From Symbiodinium microadriaticum (lineage: Eukaryota > Sar > Dinophyceae > Suessiales > Symbiodiniaceae): DNA of 64,000 nucleotides. Location: the NCBI GenBank assembly GCA_001939145.1, contig LSRX01000054.1, forward strand, positions 208,960 through 272,959, given 5' to 3'. Below the pieces are notes generated by a model. It was not told the DNA's origin. It did not search any database and saw only the letters and a list, made by a program, of their open reading frames with translations. This document shows, in pieces, positions 1 to 12,490 of the stretch. The translations under genes were made by a program, and so were the position numbers. Position 1 is the stretch's first letter. Each line of letters opens with the position of its first letter.

Positions 1-128
1 TAGTTGCGGAGGCTCGAAAGCTATCTAGGGATGAAATGGTGCATGGCCTGTCTCGCAACGAAGTCAAGCAGACACCCGCAGAGCCAAAGTCACTATCGAA
101 TACGCCCAGCGCTTGTCGCGGTTCCAAG

Positions 129-578
129 GTCTGGGATGTCGGAGGCCAGGACAAGATTCGCCCCCTGTGGCGCCACTACTACCAGGGCACAAACGGCCTG
201 ATCTACGTGGTTGACAGCAACGACCGGGACCGCATCGAAGATGCCCGAGAAGAGCTCAACAAAATGTTGAACGAGGACGAGATGCGCGATGCTGTGCTGT
301 TGGTCTTCGCCAACAAGCAGGCACGGTTGTTTGAATATTGGTGTAAGTTGATGAAGCTGTGACATGATCAAGGTCTCAGATGCGATAGGGACTACACTAC
401 ACCGCTGTCCCGCCAGGACCTGCCAAATGCAATGACTGCGGCGGAGGTCACTGAGAAGCTCGGGCTGCACAACCTGCGCCATCGCCAGTGGTTCATCCAA
501 TCTGCCTGTGCCACCACGGGAGACGGTCTGTACGAGGGTTTGGACTGGCTCTCGCGGACACTGTCCTCAAAGCGCTGA
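129..578 (+). CDS. ADP-ribosylation factor (Arf) family small GTPase, last two exons (5' end outside the window)
   Basis: Two exons, 129-320 and 417-578 (TGA at 576-578), join in frame to about 117 residues matching the C-terminal two thirds of Arf1-type GTPases. Visible motifs are WDVGGQ (G3, switch II), the RPLWRHYY and VVDSNDR segments, NKQD (G4, base recognition), SACATTG (G5) and the terminal helix GLYEGLDWL. The P-loop and switch I must lie upstream. Arf proteins are GTP-driven switches on Golgi and endosomal membranes that recruit coat proteins. The 96-nt intron starts with GC (CAG|GC), ends CCAG|G and splits the G4 motif exactly as NKQ|D. The upstream acceptor is CCAAG|G at 128/129. 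The Arf1/Arf-like assignment is firm at family level; the exact paralogue is not decided. Both exons are intact, with no stops or frameshifts. Confidence 0.93.
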
Positions 579-3500
579 GAAGCGGACCATCATGAGCGGA
601 GAGTTTCAGAGGCCTATCATTGTGTAGTGTGGTAGACCTCAGGGAGAATTTTGCCCCTTGGCTAGAGGTAAGGGTGCACGACCGTTGCAGTCACTGATAC
701 ACCGCCGCACACTTCGCTGTGCTGAAAACACTTGTCACTCGTCCGGGAAGTGGATCAGTTGCCCGAGGGTATGCCTTGCATGCATTGAGCGGTCGTTTCT
801 TACATTCTCCTTCTGTACTCCACCCGTCTGAATTTCCTGTGTGACATTGAACCCACTAAGACAAGCTCAACAATCTCGACCGGATTGTCGAGCGCTATGC
901 AGAAGGGAGGGCCCTGATCTGAGAAGCCTACGGCGAAAGGACGCAACTTTGCTAGCTTTGCACCGCCTGAGAGGTCGTGGAGCTTTGGGCACAGCTTGGC
1001 GTGAAGTGCCCCGGAGCATTTGCGCGGCCTCAAGTTGCCCAGCAGTTTGCTACACACTGCCACAGAAGGTACGCCTTACCACCTGCAACCGCAGTACAGT
1101 CACTCTCGGCATGATTTTCGTTACAATCGTCATAGACGTACACAGTCTATTCATGCTGCTTGCTAGGTGTGGTCAGGCATTAACATGTCTTCGACAGGTG
1201 GCTCGCCAGCACTTTGGACAGTCGAATCGCGGTGCCTGCCTTGGAGCTCGAGCTCAAGCTGCGGCTCAGCCGGCGACACGAAAACACCCTCAGTAAACTC
1301 ACTGTAGCGCGGCTGCAAGAGCCCAAGGTGCAATGGGATTCCCACGAAGTGCCGTCAACAGCGTGGCGAAGCTGCACAGCTGCCGAGGTCCCAGCTGAGG
1401 AACCATTTCGGATCTGTCGATAGGCAGCGCGTGCTGGACGAACTAAGTGGAGATGTTGGAGAGGCCGGGTTTTTCACCCCAGATCTGCCAACTAGGGCCT
1501 CGTTCTTGCAGGCGGAGAAAAACTCGGCACTGAGGGCTTCGATGGAGGCACCTCGGAGGGCGTCGACGGCATTCCACTTCCCCGAAAGCCCAACCTTGGC
1601 TTTGCGCCAGAAGTTCCATGCTCTGAGGATGGGGACTCGGTCACTGCTGCAGCTGTTGCCTTCCGGCACGGCAGCGCGAATCTGAGGGGGGTCTGCCTTT
1701 GTCACAAGGGTTTGGTGAGGCACCGCAGTCGACCGTTTTGTTGCGTGAGCGTGAGAGAGCTCTATGAGGTTCTCCAACCGAGCGCCCTGCGCTCTGGCGA
1801 GCACTCCTGGGCAGCGGGAGCAGCGAGTGCTTTGCAGATAAATACAGAAGAGAGAGCATGGCCACATCCAGGGCTTCATCAGTGCAGCAGAGCAATCAGA
1901 GTAATGTTCACCGCTCTGCCCTCGAAGCGCCAGACTGTCAGCGGAAAGCTTTGTCCTCCAGGACCGTTGAGGATGAGCAGACGCTGCATGAAAGGTCCCA
2001 TTCAGCATGGTTGTGTTGCATCAGAGCTCATGGCTCATGGTTGGTTTGAATACTCAGCTTCCCAACGCTGAATCCAGGCGTGGTGCCTACAGAGAGTTGC
2101 GTTCCAGGGTCGTGGCCTCACTGCTAAGTAAGAGAGCTTAGAGGAGCGGACAAAGAGATTGAAGATTGCTCGCCTTCTAAGATGTTGACAGATCTTGAAG
2201 CGCCGGCAGTGGACCAGCAGGAGCTCTTCTCAAACTTCCGGCTGCACCGCGTTGTGTTTATGTCAGCAGGGATCACTGCTACTGTAGTGGGACTTCTGCA
2301 GCTTCAAGCTGCAAGCTTGGCAGCCTCCGTCAACGATGTCTCGGCCACCGAATTTCACACTGCAGTCCTGCATGCGACCAGAAGACAAAGCAGTCAGCAT
2401 TCCAACGTGTATTCGCTTTGCTTCTCGGCTCGGGAGATTTGCCTGCTGCGAGGGAGGAAGCCCTGTGCCCTCGCATCGCTACTCGGTTAGTACAGTAGCC
2501 ACGTCAGCCACTGCCGGTTGAGTAGCAAACTGAACACTTTATGCGCTTCATTCGTTTGGTGTGCACTGGCGCCGACAAAATTGCGAGACATCCGGTGCTG
2601 AGGATTCATTTATAGTCTCTGACACTGAGCATGGGCCTTAGTCCCTTGTACTCTCGTTCTGTTGCTCACGACATAATTTGCCTGCGGCACAGGATTCCAA
2701 CGAACAGATCCAACAGATCTCACATGAAGTGGAGACATGTTGGCACCTTTGCAGCAGCTCGCGGATCGCTTTTTGTGAGATTCTGCGTCTGTGATGGGCC
2801 CTGCTTGGTGTCTGTCACAGCTGACAGCTGATCAGAAGCACAGTCCATCTCGTTGAGCTTCAAGCCTCAGGTTGCCTCATTACCCTCCAACTCTGCGTAG
2901 AAGCAGCGCAAGACTGTGACAGCGATGCCTAGCTGCAAGTCATTGCTCTTGCCCCGCTCGAGGCGTCAGCGTAGGAAGAAGGTAGTTACTGCAAATGTCG
3001 GCTGAAGTGCACCTCGGTTTCATGAGGATCTTCTGTGGTCCGCGGACAATGGTGATGTCGAGGACGAGTCAATGCAACATGTTCGTTTATCCTGAAACCT
3101 CGTACTCGTGAAGCCTGCGAGCGCCTGTGGAATGGAACGGTTTTGGTAGCTCCCTTATACCATGACCACAGGGATGTGCATCATTCAGCATGTGGCTTGC
3201 AAAACGTGTGCGACCACTGCACGAGCTCGAGCATGCTCAAACTTGCTGGAAGGCTGACTTGCTCAAAATGAGCCTGTTGCAGACACGTGTCCTGACGCGC
3301 CTTGGAACAACACTGCGCAGTGTAGCAAGGTTTGGAAAGAACGAGCGTATCGGGAAGGAGTAGTCCATTGCTTGGGTTGTCTAAGGCCCAGCTCGGTGGA
3401 CTCCGAGGCTCGGCAAAGAAATTTGCCCAAATCGTCGTGTTTCCGAACAATCATTTTGAGACTGACAGGTAAGGCTCTTCCAAGACGGCGATGTTGACAG

Positions 3501-4062
3501 GGGCATTTGGGACACGCTGGGAGGAGCCTCGGACAGCTTGGACATGCCTTCGTAGGCACGGTGCGATCCGCTTCGATCCTTTTGCCCAGTCAGCTCGCCG
3601 ACAAGGAATGCTGCACAAAGCCGAGCAGAATGTGGGAGAAGTGCAGAAGACAGTCCTGGACACCATCGTGCCGGGGAGCCCTGCGTCAGGCCGCAAGGTC
3701 CGAAGACGGGAAGTCATCGGTACATGGTGGCACCTTGGCAGCTGCAAACCAATGCTATGAAGACAGTTCAAGGTCGCAGTCGGACGCTGCTCTGGATGAT
3801 TTCGACAAGGCTCCAATGCTCGCATGAGTTGCTCACGGCCCTGTGGCCACATGCGGCAGGTTTGCCCATCCCGCAGCTTTCGTGGTTGAGGGAGGTTCGC
3901 ATTGCATGGGTGTGCCAGGCCGTCAACAAATTTGCAGCCGATGCAGAGGACCGAAACCCGACCCGAAATTGCAGTGGGAACTTACACAGGATCAGAGCCT
4001 GATCGAAATCTGCAGACTTCAGAGCTTGCCGGCTTACCGCCTACCAAAAACCCAAGATGCAG
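579..4062. other. Unresolved stretch between the Arf gene and the next gene
   Basis: I recognise no domain here. The longest open frame is on the minus strand (1355-2008, 217 codons), with a fairly protein-like middle (motif LRAWNFWRKAKVGL), but no family match comes to mind. Around 3507-3827 (+) and 3940-4060 (+) there are short protein-like stretches that could be upstream exons of the next gene. Otherwise I see ordinary mixed-composition DNA without repeats. Confidence 0.3.
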
Positions 4063-6588
4063 GAGGCGGAGACCAAGTTCGTGAATCATGCCAACATGAC
4101 CATCCAAGAGCAGGTTGAGATCGTGAAGAAGAAGGCCGGTTCGCAGAAGCGAAGCTTTGCAGGCAGGCAGAGGCTCAAGAGCACCTCGACTCGATGTTTG
4201 CGGGCCTTTTGTCAGGTAGCATCAGTGATGGACAAATGCCGTGCCCCCCGGCTGCAAAGCAACGGCTGATCTTTGAAGTGATTCGGGCTGCAAGTCCAGG
4301 GATCACGGTTGCATTTCCTCGGCATGGACCTGCAATCGGAGGTGTTTTGGCGCGAGTACAAGCAGCAGGCGCGGAGTCACTTCGTAGGAGCATGCATTGT
4401 GCGTGAGTGTCTCACTAAGACGGACAGGCCATCCGACTGCAGCACATCGCCGTAGGGACCCTGTCGACAGTGGGCCAAACAGCTTCTCGGTTTGTCACCA
4501 GAACCTGAAGAAGTTAAAGCGAGTTCATGGCCTCAACTGCGCTTCTGCTGGGTTTCATGTAAAGCCAGCATCCCAGGACACGGCCATCAAGCTGAACAGT
4601 ACGTGCTCAGCTCAGCCAATGAATCAGATTTTAGTTCGTTTCAGTCTCATGATGCAAGCCGTCCTGGATCATCTGGATCTATCTCCGCCACTTCTGTGCA
4701 AAGTGAGACTTAGATGCTACGCAGGCTCGTGGGTTTGCTGGCCGGAATCGACAATGCGGCAGACATGACATTGGCCGTGGCCAAGGACGACCAGCTTCGC
4801 CTGATAGAAAGAGACAGCCAGCTGCTGCGATTTCAATCTGTAACACCTGCGTGCCTGCTTTTGGCACTCTGCACGTCCCGTGGCGAGCTGCCTTAGTTCA
4901 AGTACGTCGTACGTGACACCTGTTGCGAAGCCCATGTGTTTGCAGGACGCCCGTTCAGTGACTGCTCCCCGGCCGCATCCACATGCGTAGTTCTCTGCGT
5001 TGGGGTCCGTCCTTGTATCCCCCACATCATTTTTGTCATGAGAAACCCCGGAAGGGGCCTTGATCTGGAGAACTTGTAAGTGGTGCTGAGGATGACATAG
5101 GATGGCTTGAGGAAATGCGACTTGATTGGTCTTTGTCTCGGAAGGCAGACACTGCATCATGCGCCGTGCTCAAGCTGAACGCAACGCTCAGCCAGGCCGC
5201 TGACAGAGCCCGGAACTCGTAAGGGACGTGGACGACGTGTGTCAACCAGGAATATAATCCCAAGGTCAGCAGCGTCACTAAGCAGTTCGACGACTTCTTC
5301 CAGGTGCATTGCGCAGGGCCGAATCAGACAACTTTGTGGAGTCGTATCTGCCTCAGCTGGTGGACGAGAAGTTCCAGGCGCTTGCCAAGAAGCTTCCAGC
5401 GGGCCTGACAGAAGAGGTAGTGCAGGCGACGGTGCTTTACTCACACCTTCGGAGTTGGTTTTGCCAAAGAAACTGCTCCAGACAGGGGTTTGGCCAATTG
5501 TTGGCTGCATTTGACGTGAAACCGGGACCACTCGCTAGGCAGTGGCACAAATGAGGAAGCGAGGCAGGGCGTGCTTGAATTGAGCAAGTCAGATTTCCCC
5601 GCTCTTCGCACGGCTGCATCGACTTCCTCCATGTGTCTCCGGACTTGGTGCACAGGCTTGGAAACCTCCGCGAACCTTTTGAGGCGCCCCCGAGAGAGAG
5701 CCAGGATGAGGTTCAGCATTCACTTGCAGTCCAGACTCTGACTCTTTCCCAGGGTCTACGACACTGCCGCACAGAAGCAGATCCAGGTCATCAACCGCCT
5801 CCAGGCCCGCGGCACAGATCTTGACCTGAAGTCTGGAAGCTGCTCATACTGGCAGGACACTTGCACGGCAGAAGGCGGGCACGAAGCGAGATGGGTTGTT
5901 TGGGTTCTTTGCAGTATCGATCTCGGAACAGCTTCATGGTGGCCTCAGGGAAGGGATGTGGAGGCAGAGGGCTCTTCAACAACATCAAGGCACCAGGGCT
6001 CAATGTCCGTGGCACGTCCTGGATCTTCCTCCGTCCTGACAGAACTTCTTCAAGCACCTCTTCCATCACTGACAAAGACATGGCTTTCCAACAGCAAATC
6101 AGGCAGAGCATCTCTGACAAGGTTTGCGAAGTTTGATTTCGACATGAGGTCTCACCTTCTGCAAGATTTGCTGTTTTTCTCTTTGTGTATACGAATGTCC
6201 TGTTTTGTTCATGCTTCCAGAATGCCCGAAGCACACAGCCATGCCTCCCCGTCTCACCCATGTCTCGCATGATCCGGACGGATGCGGAAGATCGTGCAAC
6301 GACGTGCGGGGGAGAAAGGTGTCGATGTGTGCGGTTGTTTGTGAGGTATGTCTGTCGTGGACACAGCACTGCAAAGAAGAAACCTGACCAATTCAGGAGA
6401 CCACCCCGTCAAGCTCTTCATCCTGGCTAAAAGACTGGAGAAAAGAGGCAAGCTTCAATAGCTGCGGTGCCTTGGTGGGCAGCAAACTGCAGAAGATCTG
6501 CCTCCGGGAGGTCGAGGATGATCTCCGAAGCGCGTGGCCCGAAGAAACTTTCTCGCGAACTGAGGCTTCTCCGCTGCAGCTGCATGTG
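4063..6588 (+). CDS. Multi-exon protein gene of unknown function (partial exon set)
   Basis: Several short exons with protein-like reading and good splice sites lie in a row. They are 4063-4134 (begins EAETKFVNHANMTIQEQVEI), 4725-4839 (begins LVGLLAGIDNAADM, donor GT), 5145 to about 5206 (contains LKLNATLSQAADR), 5317-5425 (contains LVDEKFQALAKKLP, ends TEEVVQ before CAG|GC), about 5568-5640 (LELSKSDFPALRTAAS), 5753-5804 (VYDTAAQKQIQVINRLQ, CAG|GC), about 5970-6121 (contains AFQQQIRQSISDK) and 6397-6588 (contains KICLREVEDDLRSAW, donor GTAAAT). Acceptors are mostly AG|G. The protein looks soluble, charged and largely helical, with no membrane segment seen. Some phases do not yet join, so exons are missing. 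I cannot name the family. That a gene is here is well supported; the exact structure is not. Confidence 0.55.
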
Positions 6589-9079
6589 GTAAATGAGATA
6601 CTGGCACAGTATCTATATGAGTGTATATGTAATGTAAATGTAGCGAGGTTAGGAGGTAGCAACCCTCAACAATTTTTTCGGATGTGGTGTTTCCTGAAGA
6701 GTGAGTTGAAGCTTTTAGACCAGGCGGCGAGAGCAGCCGTTTTGGCCGAGCCAGCCTGCTTCACAGGACATGAGCCCCAGGGATGGGAATACTGTAGGGT
6801 GTAGCTGCACTTCTGTCTTTGCAACCCCTCAACCCCCCAAAAAGGGTGTTTTAGCAGCTGCCTTAAGCTGACGAAAGCCTGCACAGCAGCCAGGTCGCCC
6901 TCACATACTCTTGGCGAGTGTCGAGGTTCCAACGCAGTCTTCGCGCAGAGCTGCACTAAGACCGATAGAGATTCTTGGGTCTCAGACGAAGCCATGTCTT
7001 GGCCGCAGGTGTGTCAAGGGCGCCTGTGAGATCGCAGGGCTGTTTCTTGGCTGCGGTGAGAAGCACGGGCTACAGATTCTCGGGGGAGGGCTGCGGTCAG
7101 GGCAGTCTGTCCCTGAATCCGAATTCCCGAAGGTTTTTTATGATGGGACAGCTAGAGTCGGGTGCAACATCAGCGCAATTAGCAACAAGCAAAGCCACAC
7201 GGCGCAACGGCTTGCACCGGCGGATAAGTGTTGCACTGCGATTCTCTTCTGGCGATCGGAGGCTGGTCTTTGCTCTGAGCTCCGGGATGCAGCGGGCGCA
7301 GCTTGAAGACGGAGAGGTGAGCTTTCGCGACATCTCCTGACAGCGGCACCAGCGTGGTACTCGTAAATCGCTGCAGGCGGATGCCTTCTGGTGCCTCTCG
7401 CAACTTCTGGCAGACGCGCAGGAAGCGAAGATGTCAGGAATGCCTTCGGACAGTTTGGCTTCCCATCGCCGCGCCGCTGAAGGAGACCATCCTTGGAGAT
7501 GATGCGCTGGCAGCGCAGGCACTCGAAGTGGTTCCAGAAGGTGAAGTGGCTTTGTGCTGCTAGATCGCTCTTGGCGAGGCAAGACGACTCCTCATCCTGC
7601 ACCGCTGTTTTGACTATCCAGTCATCACCTTTCTAAGTGCATGTGCAAGCAAGTTAAAGAAGAGCCTGGATTTCTGGGGATTACCACCCTGAGGTGGCCA
7701 AGTTGTTGGATGATCATGGTCTTGTGGCGATGCCTGCGTTAAGGCCCCGGGACCATTGCCGAAGCCGACAAAAAATGTGTGACACTGGCCAGGCTTGGGG
7801 CTTTGCTTCTCTGCCGTGCTGGCTTCTCTCTGCTGCAAGCGGCGGGAACCTCGCATGGGACACGCAGCAAGCTTTTGGATTAAGATTCCTAGCGGCTGCA
7901 TTACTCAGTTTAGGTCATGTGTTTGTTTTGACCTTGGGTGGATGGGGGGTGGGTCACATCAGCCCGCTTCGGCTCCCACGAAGTGTTATTGCTTCCCAGA
8001 GTTTTGCCCAATGAGGGTGCAGACCAAGACATTTTGCTTGGCCCTCGTGCAGCTGTCATGGATGTTGGCCAGCGGTATGATTTCGTGCAAAGTTGAAGTT
8101 GCAAGCGGTCCTTGTACAGTGTCACACGAGCGAGCTTTGTCTGATGTGGTTCTGAGATGTTCTGAGAGCCCGAGCCTTCGGTATGTCAGTCATCCGCGAA
8201 GTTAGCGGGAAGATCGACGTCAAAGCTTCCACGCAGACGGGTTTGCCACTTCAGGTTCCCAGGGAACGCACCGCCCAGCTACTTACTAGTGGTTTTTCTT
8301 TCCTTGCGGCAGTTCTTCCGGTTGGTGACTTGATATCGCAATAAATGGATATAAATGTCATCTTCTGATAGCGACCATGCCTCAGAAGACTTGGAGGCGC
8401 CCCTTTGCGCGCGATATGCCACAAGTGTCCGACGCACACGTGCAGCATGACCAGGTACGCTGCCAACACCCCCCCCCCCCTCCCCAGGATTTTTCTGAGG
8501 GAGTGGAGGGAGGGAAACAGAAAATCTGGAGCACACCGACTCTGAAACAGACGTCTGCTGCTCCATTCGCAGCTCGAGCAGCAATGAGTAAGTGGCTGCG
8601 CATGAAGACATTTCAAGCTCATGTCCAGTGTGGCAAACCTCACAACCTACGAGCTACATGCACAGTCCAACACACGCACTGCACACAAACGCAACTGCCT
8701 GCTCCCCAATCCCGCTTCGATGCACGCTCCGCGTGCACCCCGCGGGATTCTTGCGCAGAACAGAAGCACTCGGACTGCCACCTTCATTTTACTCGGTGTG
8801 CACAGAGGTCTTATCACATTGGTAGGGGAAGAGACGACCCAGGGCCAACACACAGACCTCACATGTGGAGCTCAGCATTTCAACATACGGCCTCGGCACA
8901 GGCCGGTTCTGTTACAAGGTCACAACGAAGACCTCAACCCCTACTTCAGCCATTGCAGGCTAGATTCTAGATACAGCGCCGGCTACGAGAATTCGTTATC
9001 ACCAAGGATCCCGCACGCGGAGTGTGTCGTTTTCAGCAATCTTCTGGACCTTGGCACTGCCCTTGCTGCCTTGGTCTTC
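6589..9079. other. Unresolved stretch, possibly 3' exons of the preceding gene
   Basis: Between 6960 and 7600 there are short plus-strand open segments bounded by CAG|G acceptors that may continue the preceding gene, but phases could not be joined. A 13-14 base C run lies near 8468-8481. Nothing else is recognised. Confidence 0.25.
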
Positions 9080-9430
9080 TTGCTCTCAGCATACCTTTCA
9101 ACGAAGACAAATCAAAGCGCACACGCAAGCTGGGGTCGAACCTTGCAATATCATTATGCGTCAATGCATCCGCTCCGACGTTCTGCAGGCACGGCAACCA
9201 AAAGAGACGCAACTCTGCCCCTCTCTTCTGCAACTGAATGGCTAGCTCCATCAGCAAGGCATTCAGCGGGAACTTGGTAGCAAAAGGTCTACTTACCACA
9301 TGGCTGTTTCCCTTGTTATCAATTGACATCGAACAAACTGCACTTGCTTGTCTGGCACATCGAAGACCACAACTGCTGCCAGAGTAGCCAGGGGTTCTAG
9401 CGCCGCGATGTGCCCGTAAGACACCCGCAT
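9080..9430 (-). pseudogene. Retroelement RNase H-like domain fragment (frameshifted relic)
   Basis: Read on the minus strand, two overlapping frames together resemble the RNase H domain of dinoflagellate retroelements. First comes an ALEPLATLAAVVVFD segment (about 9410-9340). Then, in another frame, come IDNKGNSH (acidic D, about 9323), KFPLNALLMELAIQL and QNVGADALT (second acidic D, about 9170), then RFDLSSLKGML. The order D-N, then LLMEL, then N-x2-AD is what I recall of RNase H-like domains in such elements. A frameshift between the two parts shows it is dead. No reverse transcriptase or terminal repeats are visible around it. It could belong to a DIRS- or LTR-type element; the class is not decided. 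Confidence 0.5.
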
Positions 9431-11583
9431 TAGGACGTGGAAAGTGACGCTGATGTGCACAGCGGAGCTGTCTGCATGTGCTTTGCACATCATTGCCATC
9501 ATCAACAGTGTGTCTGCGCCCCTGAGGCACGCCTTTGGGACAGCATATTAGCCGACCCGCGGCGGTTTCAGGCCGAACACAGTGCTGGGCTGTCCAACAG
9601 TTTAGGAACCGTTTCACGGTAGCCGCAAGAGCCAGCCATGTTCAGTTTGCCGACAATATCGTCATCGCTCTCCTTTTGCTGAGAAGAGGCGATCTTCTCC
9701 AGGCTGGGAGACTCTGGAAGGTTCTTCATCGGCAAATCGGCGCCTGCAGCACATGAAGTCTCTCACCCAAAACGCAGCCTCAATTCTCCATCCACCGCCG
9801 CAAATATGCACGCGCACAGCGCACCCGGAGATTAGTGATTGATTGCATTCTCCGTGCTTGAGAATCCCTGTGCAGCGTGACGATGTGGGCGGTTTGGCAG
9901 AGAGCCTGGTGACAGCGCCCGAAACTCAGCTCGCTTGAAAGTGGTGTAAACTACGAGGAGGGACCGCATCTTGAAACTGTTTGCTTTTCGTGAGAGTTGC
10001 CTTCAATGACTCAGTCGTTGATGCACGTGTCACAAATGAAAAAAGCATTGTGGAGATTAAACACATGAGTTTCAGCCTGCCTCATGCTAGAGATGATAGC
10101 AGTCCGATCACAAGCGACCTCCAGCAAGCCGAACCCAAGGCCACGGACAGTGGACTTCGACACAATCCTGAGCACAGCGTGCTGGCCTCGACTGTAGCTG
10201 TCTAGTGAAACCTGTAAGGCCTAGTAAGGCCCTTTGTAACCGAAGTGTGCGGGTTCTGACAGGACTCCGAAAGCTTGTGGTAGCCATCGAAACCTTTTGG
10301 CTTTGGCATCCAGCCCAGGTACGCTGTCTGTGCATTTCAGAGGCGACACGCATTGCCCCCAGATCTGACAGCACCCAAACTCACCTCGCCTTCAAACATG
10401 TGCGGGTCAAGCAACGCAGGGTCCAGATTCGGGTGCCCCATACCCGCCTCGATCATCTGTACACTCCGCAGAAGGCCCGGCCAAGCATTTGTGCGGCATG
10501 TTACCACGAACGCCGGCTCAGGCTTCATGTATGCCTGCAAACGAAACTGAACATGCATTGAGGGATTGAAATTTGCACGAAGCTTGAGTATCTGGAGCTC
10601 CCACAGTTTGCACAAGCCAGCGCAAGAAAGGTGTGTGAAGGATTAGGGTGATTTGGGTTCAGTTTCTTCGGGATGCAGAAAGTGACGACATCAATTCCAA
10701 TGGCGTGTGGAAAACAACCAAATGAGATGATGCCTGCGAACTCTTCTATTAACTCTTTGGTTGCCAAAGGGGTCTCAACCAATTTCCTCCTCGGCTGCGG
10801 ACATTCCTCCATGCCATTTTGGGAACGCGCACATGGAGGAATCAATGGGAAAGAGCAGATGTTATGACCTCGACCTCGTACGAACACTGAACATCATGAA
10901 CCGGCTTTGCAGACTGCTTCAAGGTAGCCGCGGTACATGGTGAGAAGCGATTGTGTTGTGATATACGTTTTTGAGTCGTAAAGAACGGTGGCGTACGGTG
11001 GCAGGATGGGAAGTCCTGGCTACTGCTCGTTCTCTTACCGCCTCGCAGGTGCCCTGGACCTGGACAGCGCTGTGAACGCCAATGCCTAAGCTTGTCAAGC
11101 CCGATTTTGTGCGGCCCACCACCCTGTAGTCTTTCCAGCTCTGTCAAGGCAGCACAGGAAGGGTTGTCTTCCCTCTGGGGCAAGGCACGCGAACTGGCTG
11201 CTCGGATGTCACCGGAATAGTTTGCAAAGCGAGCTGCAACCCGGCAATTGAAGGTACGCGCAGCAGGTGCAGGCTACTGGGAGGCTGCGAAACGGAGCCT
11301 TTAGAGCGAACCAGATTGTGCCAAATCTGTTCCAGGCCAATTGTAGGCATGGTAGGCACACAGAAGCATGATGCTTCATCAGTGCATCACCTCCTCCAAG
11401 CATGCTGGCTTTCTCCTGTCAGAAACTGTCAGAGTCACACGCACGCTTCTGGCCCAAGCCGCCGCAGTCGAACATGTTCTTGCATCCGTAAATGCACAAA
11501 AATATACAAGCAACAAGCGACTCTGCCCAGCATCAGAACTGCGACGAAGCGAGAGGATCACAGCGGGCGCATGCTACAAGGCC
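9431..11583. other. Unresolved stretch
   Basis: No recognised domain or repeat. Several 60-120 codon open frames exist on both strands, none clearly better than chance. A possible gene start ATG lies at 11584, opening an Ala/Glu-rich reading (MAPAEDATVVEAARL) just before the BTB gene. Confidence 0.25.
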
Positions 11584-11813
11584 ATGGCGCCTGCAGAGGA
11601 CGCTACTGTGGTGGAGGCCGCTCGGCTTTCCGCAGCGGCAACCGCTGCTGCAGCAGTTGAAGTTAGATGGCAAAGCAAAGGCCTGTAATTATCTTGCGCA
11701 GCGTCTTCGTCACCTTCGAGCCGAAGGCAAGTATTGCCGCCTAGCCGGCAAAGATGTATTTTTGGGTATTCCCGTCGAGATCCCGCGCGCAATGCTGTGT
11801 GCATCCTTCGCAG

Positions 11814-12490
11814 CCAAGGTGATGTCGTGCTTGTTGCCGCTGACACCAGGCAGGCCATGTCGTGTCATCGGCTGTCGGACGTGGGGTCACTGATTCCGGC
11901 ACGTGCTCTAGAATGCTACTTGAGCTGTGACCTGCCATATCGACATCAGCCTCTTCACTCTTCACTCGTTCCAGACAGGGATCGCGGCGCATGCAGGATG
12001 GAAGCTCACCGCGCTGTCCTGGCCACAGCAAGCTCCACATGGCAGCAGGCGCTTCGCAACTGTTTGCCGAGCATGGCTATGGCTATGGCTACTAATTAGT
12101 ATGTTACATTGCAGTTTAAAAGCTTGCTGTCGCCATCCACAGGCACTGCAGAGTGAAGGAGGTGGTCGGTGGCAAGGCCCCAGTTAATTGTGCATGGCCG
12201 TCCGTGACTTTGGTTTGCTTTGCTAGCCTGCTGTGCCTCATCTTGGCTAGGTAGCCCTGGCAAAATTGAAGCGCAACCTCCTGCCGAATTGCGATTCCCG
12301 CACTGCGCGAGGCATGTTCTCCTTCCCGCTCTCGCTCTATCCTCTATCTCCCTCCACAGAAGAACATAAAGCATGCATGGTTGCACTGCTGGCATGTCAG
12401 AGGCCAGAGCTTCTTCGGCTGCTCATCGACCACATCTATGGTGCCACGACTACTGATCAGTTTGCTGCCCTCGTTCAAGGCACAACATGA
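11814..12490 (+). CDS. BTB/POZ domain protein (partial exon structure)
   Basis: A first exon ending at 11849 encodes SQGDVVLVAADT and stops at CCAG|GC. The next exon starts at 11997 (GCAG|G) and continues MEAHRAVLATASSTW. Joining the two (AG+G gives Arg) reproduces the signature start of a BTB/POZ fold: a D-V-x-L-V strand followed by aHraVLAa-S. A third block, about 12360-12490 (ends TGA), reads EEHKACMVALLACQRPELL then LIDHIYG, matching the later BTB helices and the iYtG motif. BTB domains dimerise and often serve as substrate adaptors of CUL3 ubiquitin ligases. An upstream exon may start at ATG 11584. Exon 2 may end at 12048 (CAG|GC) or run further. No kelch, ankyrin or MATH domain was found nearby. 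Confidence 0.6.

Noticed and set aside
4194..4406. Open frame continuing to 4406 as part of the unknown gene
   Set aside because: The first ~20 codons fit the gene, but the later part lacks a clear donor and reads poorly, so I did not extend the exon list with it.
6440..6485. A 45-nt GC-AG intron inside the 6397-6588 exon
   Set aside because: The segment is open and in frame with both sides, so a single exon explains it more simply.
10811..10825. GCCATTTTGG, part of the dinoflagellate spliced-leader sequence
   Set aside because: Only a 10-base match; the following bases diverge from GGCTCAAG. A chance match of this length is likely in a window this size.
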